The notes under the pieces were generated by a model. It saw only the letters and a program-made list of their open reading frames with translations. It searched no databases and had not been told where the DNA came from. From Actinoplanes oblitus (GTDB lineage: Bacteria; Actinomycetota; Actinomycetes; Mycobacteriales; Micromonosporaceae), in contig NZ_CP126980.1 in the NCBI RefSeq assembly GCF_030252345.1, forward strand, positions 9,185,501-9,249,500: a stretch of DNA of 64,000 nucleotides, given 5' to 3'. This document shows, piece after piece, positions 35,927 through 46,236 of the stretch. The position numbers were made by a program, and so were the translations under genes. The stretch's first letter is position 1. Every line of letters begins with the position of its first letter.

Positions 35927-36324
35927 GACCGGGACGACTCGGGATCGCCGCTCGCCGTCGGCGCGACCCCAGAACCCGCCCACCACCGGCATCGGCCGCC
36001 GCAAGCCGACCACACCCCCACTGCCCGCACCGGCGACCCGCTCCTGGCCGCAGGCCTCCACGCTCGCAGCCACCCCCCGCGCCGAGCCCGCCGCACCGGC
36101 CGGCCACAGCCGCACCCGCGGCCCGCTCCCGGGTGGCACATCTCCGCGTTCGCACCCGTCCCGTGCCGGGCCGGCCGCACGAGCGGGCGCGCGGGACCGC
36201 CGGCCGCCGGGGTGGTGCCGACGAGCAAGGCCCATCGAGCCCGGGTGAGAACCCGTCGCGACGATGCGGGGCGCGACTCGCCCGGCGACCCCGGCCAGCT
36301 ACGTTTAGGAAGGTTTGCAGTTGG
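35927..36324. other. Non-coding GC-rich gap between the MFS genes
   Basis: About 400 bases with very high C content and no credible gene in any frame. No promoter motif recognised. The rest of the gap to the next start (36325-36461) is copy B of the dispersed repeat. Confidence 0.5.
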
Positions 36325-36461
36325 GTGTGGGGTTGGCGATCGGGGCCACCTGCGGGCGTCGCCCCGGAGGGTCTCGCGTTCTGGACGCGCAGCGGCCAGC
36401 GAGGCCCGCAGGGGTCCCTGGCGGGAGCGACGATCAGTGATCAGCGCGGATCCGAGTCAGC
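36325..36461. repeat. Dispersed repeat element, copy B
   Basis: 36412-36461 is identical over 50 bases to 6410-6459; patches of similarity continue upstream (GGGGTTGGCG at 36329, GGGCGTCGCC at 36354, TGGACGCGC at 36382). Unlike copy A it lacks the second palindromic arm after GATCCGAGTCAGC. It ends 30 bases before the second MFS start, so it may carry that gene's promoter or leader. Confidence 0.85.
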
Positions 36462-36491
36462 AATCTCTTGATCGTGAAGTTGAGGACAGGC

Positions 36492-37721
36492 ATGCGGTGG
36501 TTGCGCGGGGCGGTCGGCGGGCTGCCGGGGGTCTACTGGTTCCTCTGGACCGGGCTGCTGATCAATCGGGTCGGCGGGTTCGCGGTGCTCTACCTGTCGC
36601 TCTACCTGACCGCCGAACGCGGCGCCGGGGCGGCGCTGGCCGGCTTGGTAGTCGGCACCTACGGGATCGGCGGGGTGATCGGCACCCTGGCCGGCGGCGT
36701 GCTCACCGACCGCTGGGGACGCCGGGCCACGCTGCTCTGGTCACATCTGGCGTGCGCCGCGGTACTGGTGGCGCTCGCCGTCAGCACACCGCTTCCGGTG
36801 ATCGCCGGGCTGTGCCTGCTGCTCGGCCTGACCCAGGCGATGCCCGGACCGGCGTTCGTCGCGGCGATCACCGACGCGGTGCCCGCCGATCACCGGCTGC
36901 GCGCGTTCAACCTGCAGTTCTGGGCCTTCAACCTGGGCACCGCGGGGGCGTCGCTGCTGGCCGGGGCGCTGGCCCGGTGGAGCTATCCCGGGCTGTTCCT
37001 GCTCGACGCGACGAGCACGCTGGTCACCGCGCTGATCATCGCGTGGAAGGTGCCGGAGACACTCACCCGGGCCGGCCGGTCCGAGCCGTCGGCGGGCGGG
37101 ATGCGGACCGTCTTCGCCGACCGGATCTTCCTGGCCTTCGTCGGGCTGACCGTCCTGCAGGCGCTGCTCACCAGCCAGACCAACACCATCGTGCCGCTCG
37201 CCATGCACGGCGACGGGCTGGGGCCGGGCGCCTATGGGCTGGTGACGGCGCTCGGCGGGGCGCTGATCGTGGTGGGGCAGCTGTTCGTGCCCGGGTTCAT
37301 CGACCGGCGGCGCAAGGACCGGGTGCTGGCCCTGTCGATGGCGGTGATGGCGGCCGGGTTCGCGATCCTGGCGGTGGCCGACAGTCTGCCGGTCTACCTG
37401 GTGGCCGCGGCGATCTGGACGGTCGGCGGGATGCTCGCCGCACCACCCAACGCGGCGATCAACTCGGAGCTGGCGCCGGCGCTGCTGCGGGGCCGGTATC
37501 AGGCGGTGTTCTTTCTGAGCTTCCCGGCGGCGTCGTTCGTGGCGCCGGCGCTGGGCGGGGCCGGGCTGGAGTACTTCGGGGCCGGCCACTGGGTGGTCGT
37601 GGCCGGGGTGGGCCTGATCGGGGCCGGCTTGCACCTGGTCGCCGGACCGGCCCGGGAGCGGCGGGTGGCCGGACGGCCGGGCTCCACAGCGGACAGGCGG
37701 CCCGCGGACCGCACATTGTGA
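36492..37721 (+). CDS. Major facilitator superfamily transporter, second paralogue
   Basis: A 409-residue 12-helix MFS protein (MRWLRGAVGGLPGVYWFLWTGLLINRVGGFAVLYLSLYLT; motif GGVLTDRWGRRATLL). Clear paralogue of the gene at 34610, with the same length and motif spacing. The ATG at 36492 has GAGGA 7 bases upstream; an in-frame start at 36468 is less likely. Probably efflux; substrate unknown. The upstream element is the dispersed repeat copy B. Confidence 0.88.
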   Translation: MRWLRGAVGGLPGVYWFLWTGLLINRVGGFAVLYLSLYLTAERGAGAALAGLVVGTYGIGGVIGTLAGGVLTDRWGRRATLLWSHLACAAVLVALAVSTPLPVIAGLCLLLGLTQAMPGPAFVAAITDAVPADHRLRAFNLQFWAFNLGTAGASLLAGALARWSYPGLFLLDATSTLVTALIIAWKVPETLTRAGRSEPSAGGMRTVFADRIFLAFVGLTVLQALLTSQTNTIVPLAMHGDGLGPGAYGLVTALGGALIVVGQLFVPGFIDRRRKDRVLALSMAVMAAGFAILAVADSLPVYLVAAAIWTVGGMLAAPPNAAINSELAPALLRGRYQAVFFLSFPAASFVAPALGGAGLEYFGAGHWVVVAGVGLIGAGLHLVAGPARERRVAGRPGSTADRRPADRTL

Positions 37722-38750
37722 ACAGATCGGACGGCGGAACGGCGAGCGCCGGAATCGACGTGACCGGGCCCTTGCGAATGGCCCGGCGGAATTCGATGAA
37801 CGAAAGATCGTGAGGCGTGTAACAGACGTAACATGCCCGCAAACAAAAGCACCGGCGGCGGCGGGCGACCCCCATCCCCATAGGCGTCGCCCGCACTAAC
37901 CGCCGGTCTCGGGTCGCGCCGTCCCCCAACGGCTCATGCCACCCGTCCCCAAACGCCGAACCGCGGCGATCATTACTGATCGTCCCGTTCCCCGAACTGA
38001 CGGCTCGGCGTCCATCGACCACGCTAGTTGGGGCAGTCAAGCCTCACAAGCCGTATTCGTGTCGACATCTGTCTCAGGCGTCACAATCGCCAACAACCAA
38101 CCGATCGGACGATCCGCCAATCACTCATCCGGCCTCCGCGACACGGCGGAAATTACGACTCTTACCGAGCTGGGGAAATGATGTCCGTCGAATCAGCGGG
38201 ACTCCGGCGGGATCTTGCCGGCGGGTGTCATCCGGATGAATTCACGACTGCCTTGATCACGTTTCCGCACGTCAACGCGATCTTGTCGGATTGCCGGCGA
38301 TGGGTGGATGGCCCGAGGTGGGGCGATCGATCATCTACGCGGGTGGATGGGCGTGCGCGGTGAGCGGCGGACCGGCGTGACGGCGGCGAGCGAGCCACCG
38401 GCGGGATGGCGGCGAGCGAAGCGGCCGACTTGATGGCGGCGAGCGAAGCGGCCGACTTGACGGCGGTGAACGGAGCGGCCGACTTGACGGCGGTGAACGG
38501 AGCGGCCGACTTGACGGCGGTGAACGGAGCGCCGGTGTGATGACAGTCAGCGGAGCGGCGGGCGAGACAGCGACAAGCTCGTGCGTCAGAGGAAGCAACG
38601 GGCGGCTCTCACCTCACGCGCCCGCGACGAGTCCGGTGATCGCCCCACACCGCTTCGGAGTCGACGGCCGGCCTGCCGAAGCCGCGATCCGGACGGCAGT
38701 CTGGGGACCGAGCGCGGACCGCGGCGGATCAGTTCATTGTGGACGAGGAC
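37722..38750. other. Intergenic gap of about 1 kb
   Basis: 37722-38300 is notably poorer in GC than the rest of the window and has only weak frames (for example 38028-38363 on the plus strand) without similarity I recognise. 38379-38540 is a tandem array (listed). The rest shows nothing I can name. A low-GC patch in this genome may mark a regulatory or degraded region. Confidence 0.4.
38379..38540 (+). repeat. 27-bp tandem array with a small open frame
   Basis: Units start at 38406, 38433, 38460, 38487 and 38514, each 27 bases (nine codons); a degraded unit precedes them. The first two are identical, the next two are nearly so. Read from ATG 38406 they encode a 44-residue repeat peptide (MAASEAADL twice, then TAVNGAADL twice, then TAVNGAPV) ending in TGA at 38540. 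No convincing ribosome-binding site is seen, so I call it a repeat, not a gene. Confidence 0.75.
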
Positions 38751-39392
38751 TCAGGGCGTGCCGTCGTCGGCGCCGCCGGACGTGCCGTCGGAGGTGCTGC
38801 CGGACGTGCCATCGGAGGTGCTGCCGGACGCGCCGCCGAAGGTGCTGCGGGACGTGTCGCCGGACGTGCCGTCGGGCGCGGCGAAGTGTTTGAAGGCCTG
38901 CAGATTGGCCAGCGACTCGCCGCGCTTGACCCGCCACTCCCACTCCCGGCGGATCGACGTAGCGAAACCGATCTCCAGCATGGTGTCGAACGACTCGTCG
39001 GCATAGCTCAGCACCGCGCCCAGCAACCGATCCAGCTCGTCCTCGTCGAGGCTGTTGAGCGAGACCCGCCCGGTCAGATAGATGTCGCCGGCCGCGTCGA
39101 TGGAGAAGGCCACGCCGTACATCCGGGCGTTGCGCCGCAGCAGCCAGGCCCACAGCTCCTCGCGGCGCTCGTCCGGCTGGCGCATCACGAACGCCTCGAT
39201 CCGCAGCGCGTGCTCGCCGACGATCAGGTTGCAGGCGGTCTTGAGTTTGTGCGAGCCGGGCAGGCTGACCACATAGGACGACTCACCGGTCGGCTCCCAC
39301 TCCAGCTCGCGGTCGGTGAGCACGCTCTCGATCAGTCCCGCCGGGGTGTTGCTCGCGGCACCGCGAAGCGGTTCGGACGGCTCGGTCACCAT
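38751..39392 (-). CDS. YbjN-domain protein with repeat tail
   Basis: A 213-residue protein. The YbjN fold covers about 15-170 ([101 protein letters not shown]). The C-terminus is low complexity, with the unit SGSTSDGT repeated because of a 24-base DNA repeat. Homologues are thought to be chaperone- or secretion-related, without firm function. The ATG at 39392 overlaps the mshA stop by 7 bases. M. tuberculosis has the same pair (mshA-Rv0487, memory). Confidence 0.9.
   Translation of the reverse strand: MVTEPSEPLRGAASNTPAGLIESVLTDRELEWEPTGESSYVVSLPGSHKLKTACNLIVGEHALRIEAFVMRQPDERREELWAWLLRRNARMYGVAFSIDAAGDIYLTGRVSLNSLDEDELDRLLGAVLSYADESFDTMLEIGFATSIRREWEWRVKRGESLANLQAFKHFAAPDGTSGDTSRSTFGGASGSTSDGTSGSTSDGTSGGADDGTP
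38782..38853. repeat. 24-bp repeats in the 3' end of the YbjN gene
   Basis: 38782-38805, 38806-38829 and the more divergent 38830-38853 are direct repeats. They keep the reading frame and encode the [12 protein letters not shown] tail, so copy-number changes would only lengthen or shorten the tail. Confidence 0.85.
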
Positions 39393-40675
39393 GCGCAGGT
39401 CGCCCCCTCCAACCGGGCGGTGATCAGCGCCCGGTGCTCACTCACCGCGTCCCGGTAGACCCGGAGCAGGTGGTCCACTGTCCGATCCCAGGAGAACTGG
39501 CTGGCGTGCGCGACAGCCCCGGCCGACAGCCGGCGCAGGTACCCCGGCGCGTCCAGCAGTTTCTCCAGCACTCGTGCCCAGTCGGCCGGATCGTGGCCGT
39601 CGACCAGCACGCCGCTCTCGCCGTCCCGGACCGCGGTGACCAGGCCGCCGACAGCGGCCGCCACCACCGGCGTGCCGCAGGCCTGCGCCTCCAGCGCGAC
39701 CAGTCCGAACGACTCGTTGTAGGAGGGCACCGCGACCAGGTCGGCGGCCCGGTAGAGGGCGGCCAGGTCGGCACCGGTCTGCGGGGGCAGGAAGACCACC
39801 GAGTCGGCGACGCCGAGCGAGGCGGCCAGCTCGATCAGCGAGGAGGGCCGGTCCAGCCCGCTGCCGCTGGGCCCGCCGCAGATCACCACGGTGACGTCCG
39901 CGGCGCCGCGGGCACGCAGCTCGGCGACCGCGGAGATCAGCACGTCGGGGGCCTTGAGCGGCTGGATGCGGCCGACGAAGGCGACGATCCGGCCGTGCTC
40001 GGGCAGCCCGAACCGGGCCCGGTCGGCCGCACCGGGGCGGAACCGGTCCAGGTCGACGCCGGGCTGCACCACGCTGACCCGGCTCGGATCGGCCTGGTAG
40101 TACGTCATCAGGTCCTGAGCCTCGAACCGGGTGTTCGCCACCAGCCGGTCGGACTCGGCGACCACCTGCTCCTCGCCGATCACCCGCGCTTTCGGCTCCG
40201 GGCGGTCACCGGCGGCGATCAACCGGTTCTTCACCTTGGCCAGGGTGTGCGCGGTGTGCACGTGCGGCACGCCCCAGCGCTCCCGGGCCAGCCAGCCGAC
40301 CTGGCCGGAGAGCCAGTAGTGCGAGTGGATCAGGTCGTAGTGGCCCGGCGGGTGCGCCGCCTCGGCCCGCAGCACGCCGGTGGTGAACGCGCAGAGCTGG
40401 GAGGAGAGCTCCTCCTTGTCGAGCCCCTCGTAGGGCCCCGCGGTGACGTGCCGGACGTGCACGCCGGGCAGCATCTCCACCATCGGTGGCAGGTCGCGCG
40501 CGGTGGCCCGGGTGAAGATCTCCACCTCGACACCGGCCGCGGCGAGCCGCTTGGACACCTCGACGATGTAGACGTTCATCCCGCCGGCGTCGCCGGTGCC
40601 CGGCTGCTCCAGCGGCGACGTGTGCACCGAGAGAGTGGCTATCCGCCGGGGTGTGGGCCAGCCGACCTCAGCCAC
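39386..40675 (-). CDS. mshA: D-inositol-3-phosphate glycosyltransferase
   Basis: First enzyme of mycothiol synthesis: transfers GlcNAc from UDP-GlcNAc to 1L-myo-inositol-1-phosphate. The 429-residue GT4 protein shows the MshA N-terminus ([36 protein letters not shown]), [35 protein letters not shown], and the sugar-nucleotide region ([30 protein letters not shown]). The GTG at 40675 is chosen because GGAGGG lies 7 bases upstream; the open frame continues to 40738 but without a comparable site. Translationally coupled to the YbjN gene downstream. Confidence 0.95.
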   Translation of the reverse strand: MAEVGWPTPRRIATLSVHTSPLEQPGTGDAGGMNVYIVEVSKRLAAAGVEVEIFTRATARDLPPMVEMLPGVHVRHVTAGPYEGLDKEELSSQLCAFTTGVLRAEAAHPPGHYDLIHSHYWLSGQVGWLARERWGVPHVHTAHTLAKVKNRLIAAGDRPEPKARVIGEEQVVAESDRLVANTRFEAQDLMTYYQADPSRVSVVQPGVDLDRFRPGAADRARFGLPEHGRIVAFVGRIQPLKAPDVLISAVAELRARGAADVTVVICGGPSGSGLDRPSSLIELAASLGVADSVVFLPPQTGADLAALYRAADLVAVPSYNESFGLVALEAQACGTPVVAAAVGGLVTAVRDGESGVLVDGHDPADWARVLEKLLDAPGYLRRLSAGAVAHASQFSWDRTVDHLLRVYRDAVSEHRALITARLEGATCAW

Positions 40676-40786
40676 GATAGTTCCCTCCGCTCGGACTCGT
40701 ACTCCAGTCATCTTCCCCATCGGCGTGGGCTGAACCACTACGCAGCGGGGCGAGGGTGACTCAGGTCATGAGGTTAGATCTGAGTC

Positions 40787-41542
40787 ATGCAGAGAATCGC
40801 AGTGGTCACCGGGGCGTCCAGCGGCATCGGCGCGGCGACCGCCCGCAGCCTCGCCGGTGCGGGCTTCCACGTGGTGGCCGCGGCCCGCCGGGTGGACCGG
40901 CTGGACGCGTTGGTCAAGGAGATCGGGCCGGACGCGACAGCGGTGGCGTGCGACGTCACCTCGGACGAGTCGGTGGCCGGGCTGGCCGCCGCGGTGACCG
41001 AGCTGGGCGGTCCGCTCGCCCTGCTGGTGAACAACGCCGGCGGCGCCCGCGGGGTGGACCCGGTCGCGAGCGGTTCGGTCGCCGACTGGCAGTGGATGTA
41101 CGACGTGAACGTGCTCGGCACGCTGCGGGTCACCAAGGCGCTGCTGCCCGCGCTGGAGGCGAGCGGCGCCGGGACGATCGTGACGATCGGCTCGACAGCC
41201 GCCTTCACGCCGTACGAGGGTGGCGGTGGCTACGTCGCTGCCAAGCACGCGCAGACCGCCCTGGTCGGGACGCTGCGCCTGGAGATCGTCGGCAAGCCGG
41301 TCCGGGTGGTGGAGATCGACCCGGGGATGGTGCGCACCGACGAGTTCGCGCTCAACCGCTTCGACGGTGACCGGGACAAGGCGGCCGCCGTCTACGCCGG
41401 GGTGAAGGAGCCGCTGCTGGCCGACGACATCGCGGACATCGTCACGTTCGCCGCGACCCGGCCGCAGCACGTCAACATCGACCGGCTGGTGGTCCGCCCG
41501 ATCGCCCAGGCCGCCCAGCACAAGGTGCACCGAGAGTCATAA
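40787..41542 (+). CDS. Short-chain dehydrogenase/reductase
   Basis: A 251-residue classical SDR: cofactor motif TGASSGIG (8-15), LVNNAGG, active-site Ser in IGSTAAFTPYEGG and the YxxxK pair in GYVAAKHAQ. It resembles YdfG/Rv0484c-type NADP-dependent oxidoreductases, and Rv0484c also lies beside mshA (memory). Substrate unknown. ATG at 40787, divergent from mshA. The methyltransferase gene starts 3 bases after its stop. Confidence 0.92.
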   Translation: MQRIAVVTGASSGIGAATARSLAGAGFHVVAAARRVDRLDALVKEIGPDATAVACDVTSDESVAGLAAAVTELGGPLALLVNNAGGARGVDPVASGSVADWQWMYDVNVLGTLRVTKALLPALEASGAGTIVTIGSTAAFTPYEGGGGYVAAKHAQTALVGTLRLEIVGKPVRVVEIDPGMVRTDEFALNRFDGDRDKAAAVYAGVKEPLLADDIADIVTFAATRPQHVNIDRLVVRPIAQAAQHKVHRES

Positions 41543-41545
41543 CCG

Positions 41546-42298
41546 ATGAAGCCGGTCGGCGCGATCACCCGGGGGACGACGAACCCCAACCGCCTGCGGC
41601 GGGTGGACAACTTCATCGCGTTCCGGTGCGCCGATCGGTTGCTGGCCGCTGCCGCACCGCTGGTGATGGATCTGGGGTACGGCGCCACGCCGGTCACCGC
41701 CGTTGAGCTCCGGGGGCGGCTGGCGGCCACGGTCCGCCCGGACGTCACGGTCGTCGGTGTGGAGATCGACCCGGTACGGGTGGCCGCCGCCCTGCCGTAC
41801 GCCGACCCGCCCCGGCTGGAGTTCCGGCGGGGCGGGTTCGAGCTGGCCGGTCTCGCCCCGGCGGTGGTGCGCGCGTTCAACGTGCTCCGGCAGTACCCGG
41901 AGGACGAGGTGGCGGCGGCCTGGCGGCAGATGACGAGCACCGGCGCGACCCTGATCGAGGGGACCTGTGACGAGCTGGGCCGGATCGCCACCTGGGCGGT
42001 GGTCGAGGACGGCGTGCCGGTGACCCTCACCCTGTCGGCCCGGCTGCCGGTGCTGGCACATCCGGCGGTCTTCGCGGAGCGGCTGCCCAAGGCGCTGATC
42101 CACCACAACGTGCCCGGGCATCCGGTGCACGAGCTGCTACGCGCGCTCGGGCGGGCGTGGGAGACCGAGGCGACGCCGTTCGGGCCGCGGCAGCGGTGGC
42201 TGGCAACGGTCCGCCGGATGCGCGCCGAGGGCTGGCCGGTGCTCGACGGCCCGGCCCGCTGGCGCCTGGGCGAGCTCAGCCTGCCGTGGCCGTCGTGA
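41546..42298 (+). CDS. SAM-dependent methyltransferase-like protein
   Basis: A 250-residue Rossmann protein: motif I VMDLGYGATPVTAVELRGRL, motif II VVGVEIDPVRVAAAL, and EFRRGGFELAGLAPAVVRAFNVLRQYPEDEVAAAWRQM. Later strands agree with a class I methyltransferase, though the motif I glycine pattern (DLGYGATP) is unusual. Substrate unknown. It follows the SDR gene with a 3-base gap and probably shares its transcript. ATG at 41546. Confidence 0.82.
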   Translation: MKPVGAITRGTTNPNRLRRVDNFIAFRCADRLLAAAAPLVMDLGYGATPVTAVELRGRLAATVRPDVTVVGVEIDPVRVAAALPYADPPRLEFRRGGFELAGLAPAVVRAFNVLRQYPEDEVAAAWRQMTSTGATLIEGTCDELGRIATWAVVEDGVPVTLTLSARLPVLAHPAVFAERLPKALIHHNVPGHPVHELLRALGRAWETEATPFGPRQRWLATVRRMRAEGWPVLDGPARWRLGELSLPWPS

Positions 42299-42327
42299 CT
42301 TGCCGCAACCCGGGCGGAGCGAGGTGA

Positions 42328-42729
42328 TCAAGCACTGCCCTCGCCCAGCACGCTGCGCAGCGCCTGGAGGAGGGCGTCGGCGGTGAACGGTTTCTTCACC
42401 AGCAGGGCGTCGTCACCGACCAGGCCCTTGGTGACAGCGATGTCCTTGGGCAGTCCGGAGATGAAGACCACGCCGGTGCCGGGACGCATCTCGATGATCG
42501 CGCCGGCCAGTTCGCCGCCGGACTTGCCGCCCGGCAGGGTCAGGTCGGTGACCAGGACGTCGATGTCGCCCGGGTGGTCACGGCAGACCGAGATGGCCTC
42601 GTCGGGATCGCCGGCCACCAGGGCCGCATACCCTTTGCGCTGCAGCATGCGGCGCATGATGTCGCGGAGATCTTCTTCGTCGTCGACGACCAGGATGGTC
42701 GGCGTTTCGGCGACCGGCGCCTCGGACAT
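42328..42729 (-). CDS. Single-domain response regulator (stand-alone receiver)
   Basis: A 133-residue receiver without output domain: ILVVDDEEDLRDIMRRMLQRKGY, phospho-acceptor Asp62 in VLVTDLTLPGGKSG, and Lys in LLVKKPFTADALLQALRSVLG. The loop after the Asp is PGGKSGGEL, as in receivers paired with hybrid kinases. The PAS kinase at 44584, two genes away, is a possible partner (inference). ATG at 42729. Confidence 0.9.
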   Translation of the reverse strand: MSEAPVAETPTILVVDDEEDLRDIMRRMLQRKGYAALVAGDPDEAISVCRDHPGDIDVLVTDLTLPGGKSGGELAGAIIEMRPGTGVVFISGLPKDIAVTKGLVGDDALLVKKPFTADALLQALRSVLGEGSA

Positions 42730-42807
42730 CGGTCCTCCTCGCGGGCTGGGGTCGATCTCACGCTAGCCGCCGGAGGGCGCCGGGCGGCCACGGTTCGGAG
42801 AAAAGCC

Positions 42808-42840
42808 GAACGCCGCCCTCCCGGCGGGAGAGCGGCGTTC
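42808..42840 (-). terminator. Terminator hairpin after the subtilase gene
   Basis: Arms GAACGCCGC (42808-42816) and its complement (42832-42840) with a nested CTCCCGGCGGGAG stem. It begins 9 bases beyond the subtilase stop on the minus strand. Confidence 0.75.
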
Positions 42841-42848
42841 GTGGTGGG

Positions 42849-44075
<1,227 letters not shown>

Positions 44076-44174
44076 CAAGTATCTCCCTCAGGTAGGTGCC
44101 CCGGCCCGGAAGTGCATGCCGTGGCGACTTGAGGGAAATCCTGAAGAAGAAGAAGTGCTGGTCCAGGTCTCATC

Positions 44175-44192
44175 GGGTTGCGGCGACGTTGC
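44175..44192 (-). promoter_or_regulatory. Weak TcrA-box-like repeat upstream of the subtilase gene
   Basis: On the minus strand GCAACGT-CGCC-GCAACCC gives 11-base direct repeats matching the TcrA box form GCA(A/C)CCG-N4-GCA(A/C)CCG at 11 of 14 positions. It lies 100 bases before the subtilase start and 132 before the DUF7455 gene. Two of the mismatches are in one half, so this is tentative. Confidence 0.3.
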
Positions 44193-44323
44193 ACCTTTCA
44201 CAGCGGATCCCCGGGGTGGAACCACTAAGGCCACCCATCGCAGAACCGATCTAGTCCGCTGTCAGGACCGCTGCACACCGCCGTTGAGCCCCGTTTCATT
44301 CGGCCATGAGCAAGGAGAGCGAT

Positions 44324-44536
44324 ATGACCACCCTGCTGTCGCCCGAGATCGACACCGTCGGCGAACTGTCCGAGCGCTGCGATCGCTGCGGCGCGGCCGC
44401 CAAGCTGGAGGTGACCCTGAGCAGCGGCGGCGACCTGGCCTTCTGCGGCCACCACGCGAACCGGATGCATGCCGAGATCTCGCGAGTGGCCAGCAAGATC
44501 CGCCTGGAGGAAGGGTTCGGCTGGGCGGGTAAGTAA
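44324..44536 (+). CDS. DUF7455 small zinc-binding-type protein
   Basis: A 70-residue protein with CDRCGAAAKLEVTLSSGGDLAFCGHHANRM, the conserved CxxC...CxHH pattern of small actinobacterial proteins (DUF7455), probably a zinc ribbon. Function unknown. The ATG at 44324 has AAGGAG 6 bases upstream, better than the in-frame ATG at 44306, whose codons overlap that site. Confidence 0.9.
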   Translation: MTTLLSPEIDTVGELSERCDRCGAAAKLEVTLSSGGDLAFCGHHANRMHAEISRVASKIRLEEGFGWAGK

Positions 44537-44583
44537 CCGCGCCTGCCGCGATATGCTCATTTCCTCACGTCATGGGGGGATAT

Positions 44584-46185
44584 GTGCGTATCGCGGCACG
44601 CGGCGTGGGCAGGTCGTCCCGGCTGATCGCCGGCTGTGCCGGAGTCACGGTCACCGTGCTCGGCCTCCTGAACACGCACACGTCCGACCTGAACGCGCCG
44701 CCGGAGGGGCTCTCGCCCGCTCCGGCGTTCGTGTTGATGCCGGCCGGTCTGGCCCTGCTGGTGCGGGTGCTGCCGCTGGCCGGCCCGGCGACGCGGTTGC
44801 GCACCGGCGCGGCCGCCGTTCTCGCCCTCTCCGCCGCCGTGCTGGGCGCCGCCGCGATCAGCCGGCACCCGGCCGCCGGGCTGGCCACCGGGCTGGCCGG
44901 TCTCGCGCTGGCCGGCCTCGACGTGCGACTGCTCCGAATCGGCCGGGTCGCCGTGCGGATCACCGACCCGCTGCTGCTCGGTGCCGCCACCATCGCCCTG
45001 GTCGCCCTGGTCGCGCGGCTCTTCACCGCCACCGGGATGATGCCGCTCGACCTGGCCGGCGGCCTGCTCCTGCTGACCGCCGGCGCCGTCCTGGCCCGGC
45101 CCGAGGCCGAGCCGCCGAGCGCCCCCGACACCGCCGACCAGCGCCTGGTCGCGGAGCTGCGGGACCGGCAGGACTTCGCGGACACGCTGCTCCAGTCGAT
45201 GAACGAGGCGGTCATGGTGCTGGACGCCAACTACCGGGTGATCGACGTGAACCGGCGCTGGCGCGAACTCACCGGCCAGCCGGACGACGTGCGGGAGCCG
45301 CCGCCGCTGCCGCCACCGGGTCACGGCGGCGACTGGCTGCTGCCCCGGGCCGACGGCACCGAGGTGCCGGTGCTGGCCACTATGGCCGCCATCCCGGACG
45401 CCGCCGGCGCGCCCCGCGGCTACGTCGCCACCTGCGTCGACATCGGCTCCCGCAAGCAGGCCGAGGAGGCGCTCAGCGAGCACGCCGCCGAGCTGGAGCG
45501 CGGCAACGCCCAACTGGCCGCGGCGAACTCCCAGCTGGCCGCCGCGCTCTCCTTCAAGAACGACCTGACCTCGATGCTCACCCACGACGTGGCGCAGCCG
45601 ATCAGCTCGATCGCCAGCCTGGCCGAGCTGCTCTGCGCGGACTGGGCGGACCTGCCGGAGGACATCCGGCTGGAGCTGTCCCTGAAGATCGACAAGAACA
45701 CCCGCCGCCTGGTCAAGATGATGAACGACCTGCAGCTGCTGTTCCGCCTGGACACCGGCGCGGTGACCGCCCGGCGGGTGCCGGTGCCGCTGCTCGAGGT
45801 GGTCCGCGCGGCTCGCGCCGAGACGGCCGGGGCGGACGAGGTGGAGATCGCGATCGACGAGGACCTGTCCGCGCTGGCCGACCGCGGGCACCTCGCGGTG
45901 GTGGTGGAGAACCTGTTGAAGAACGCCATCGCGCACGGGGCGGCGCCGATCCGGGTGGGCGCCGAGCGGCAGGACGGCACGGTGTTGCTCCGCGTGCAGG
46001 ACAGCGGCGCGGGCATCCCGGAGGACCTGCTGCCCAACCTGTTCGGCAGGTTCATCAGGGGTGCCGGGCTGGGCCTGTTCATCGTCCGGCACCTGGTGGA
46101 GGCGAACGGCGGCTCGGTCCGCTACGAGCACGCGGTGCCCCGGGGCGCCCGCCTGCTGGTGACCCTGGAAGCCGCACCGCGCTGA
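44584..46185 (+). CDS. Membrane histidine kinase with PAS domain
   Basis: About 533 residues. Four to six hydrophobic helices fill residues 12-172, then a PAS domain (about 195-290, LLQSMNEAVMVLDANYRVIDVNRRWRELTG), a short coiled coil, HisKA with His334 (LTSMLTHDVAQPISSIASLAEL) and HATPase_c (VVENLLKNAIAHG, VQDSGAGIPEDLLPNLFGRFIRGAGLGLFIVRHLVEANGG). The stretch between the F and G2 boxes is unusually short. No cognate response regulator is adjacent apart from the stand-alone receiver at 42328. The GTG at 44584 has GGGGGG just upstream; ATG at 44572 is possible. Confidence 0.88.
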   Translation: MRIAARGVGRSSRLIAGCAGVTVTVLGLLNTHTSDLNAPPEGLSPAPAFVLMPAGLALLVRVLPLAGPATRLRTGAAAVLALSAAVLGAAAISRHPAAGLATGLAGLALAGLDVRLLRIGRVAVRITDPLLLGAATIALVALVARLFTATGMMPLDLAGGLLLLTAGAVLARPEAEPPSAPDTADQRLVAELRDRQDFADTLLQSMNEAVMVLDANYRVIDVNRRWRELTGQPDDVREPPPLPPPGHGGDWLLPRADGTEVPVLATMAAIPDAAGAPRGYVATCVDIGSRKQAEEALSEHAAELERGNAQLAAANSQLAAALSFKNDLTSMLTHDVAQPISSIASLAELLCADWADLPEDIRLELSLKIDKNTRRLVKMMNDLQLLFRLDTGAVTARRVPVPLLEVVRAARAETAGADEVEIAIDEDLSALADRGHLAVVVENLLKNAIAHGAAPIRVGAERQDGTVLLRVQDSGAGIPEDLLPNLFGRFIRGAGLGLFIVRHLVEANGGSVRYEHAVPRGARLLVTLEAAPR

Positions 46186-46236
46186 GGTACGACGAAGGCC
46201 GGCCCGCCGGGCCGGCCTCGGTGGTGCCGCCGCGGA

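Noticed and set aside
38028..38363. Possible 111-codon gene on the plus strand
   Set aside because: No recognisable domain, poor start context, atypical codon use; left as part of the non-coding gap.
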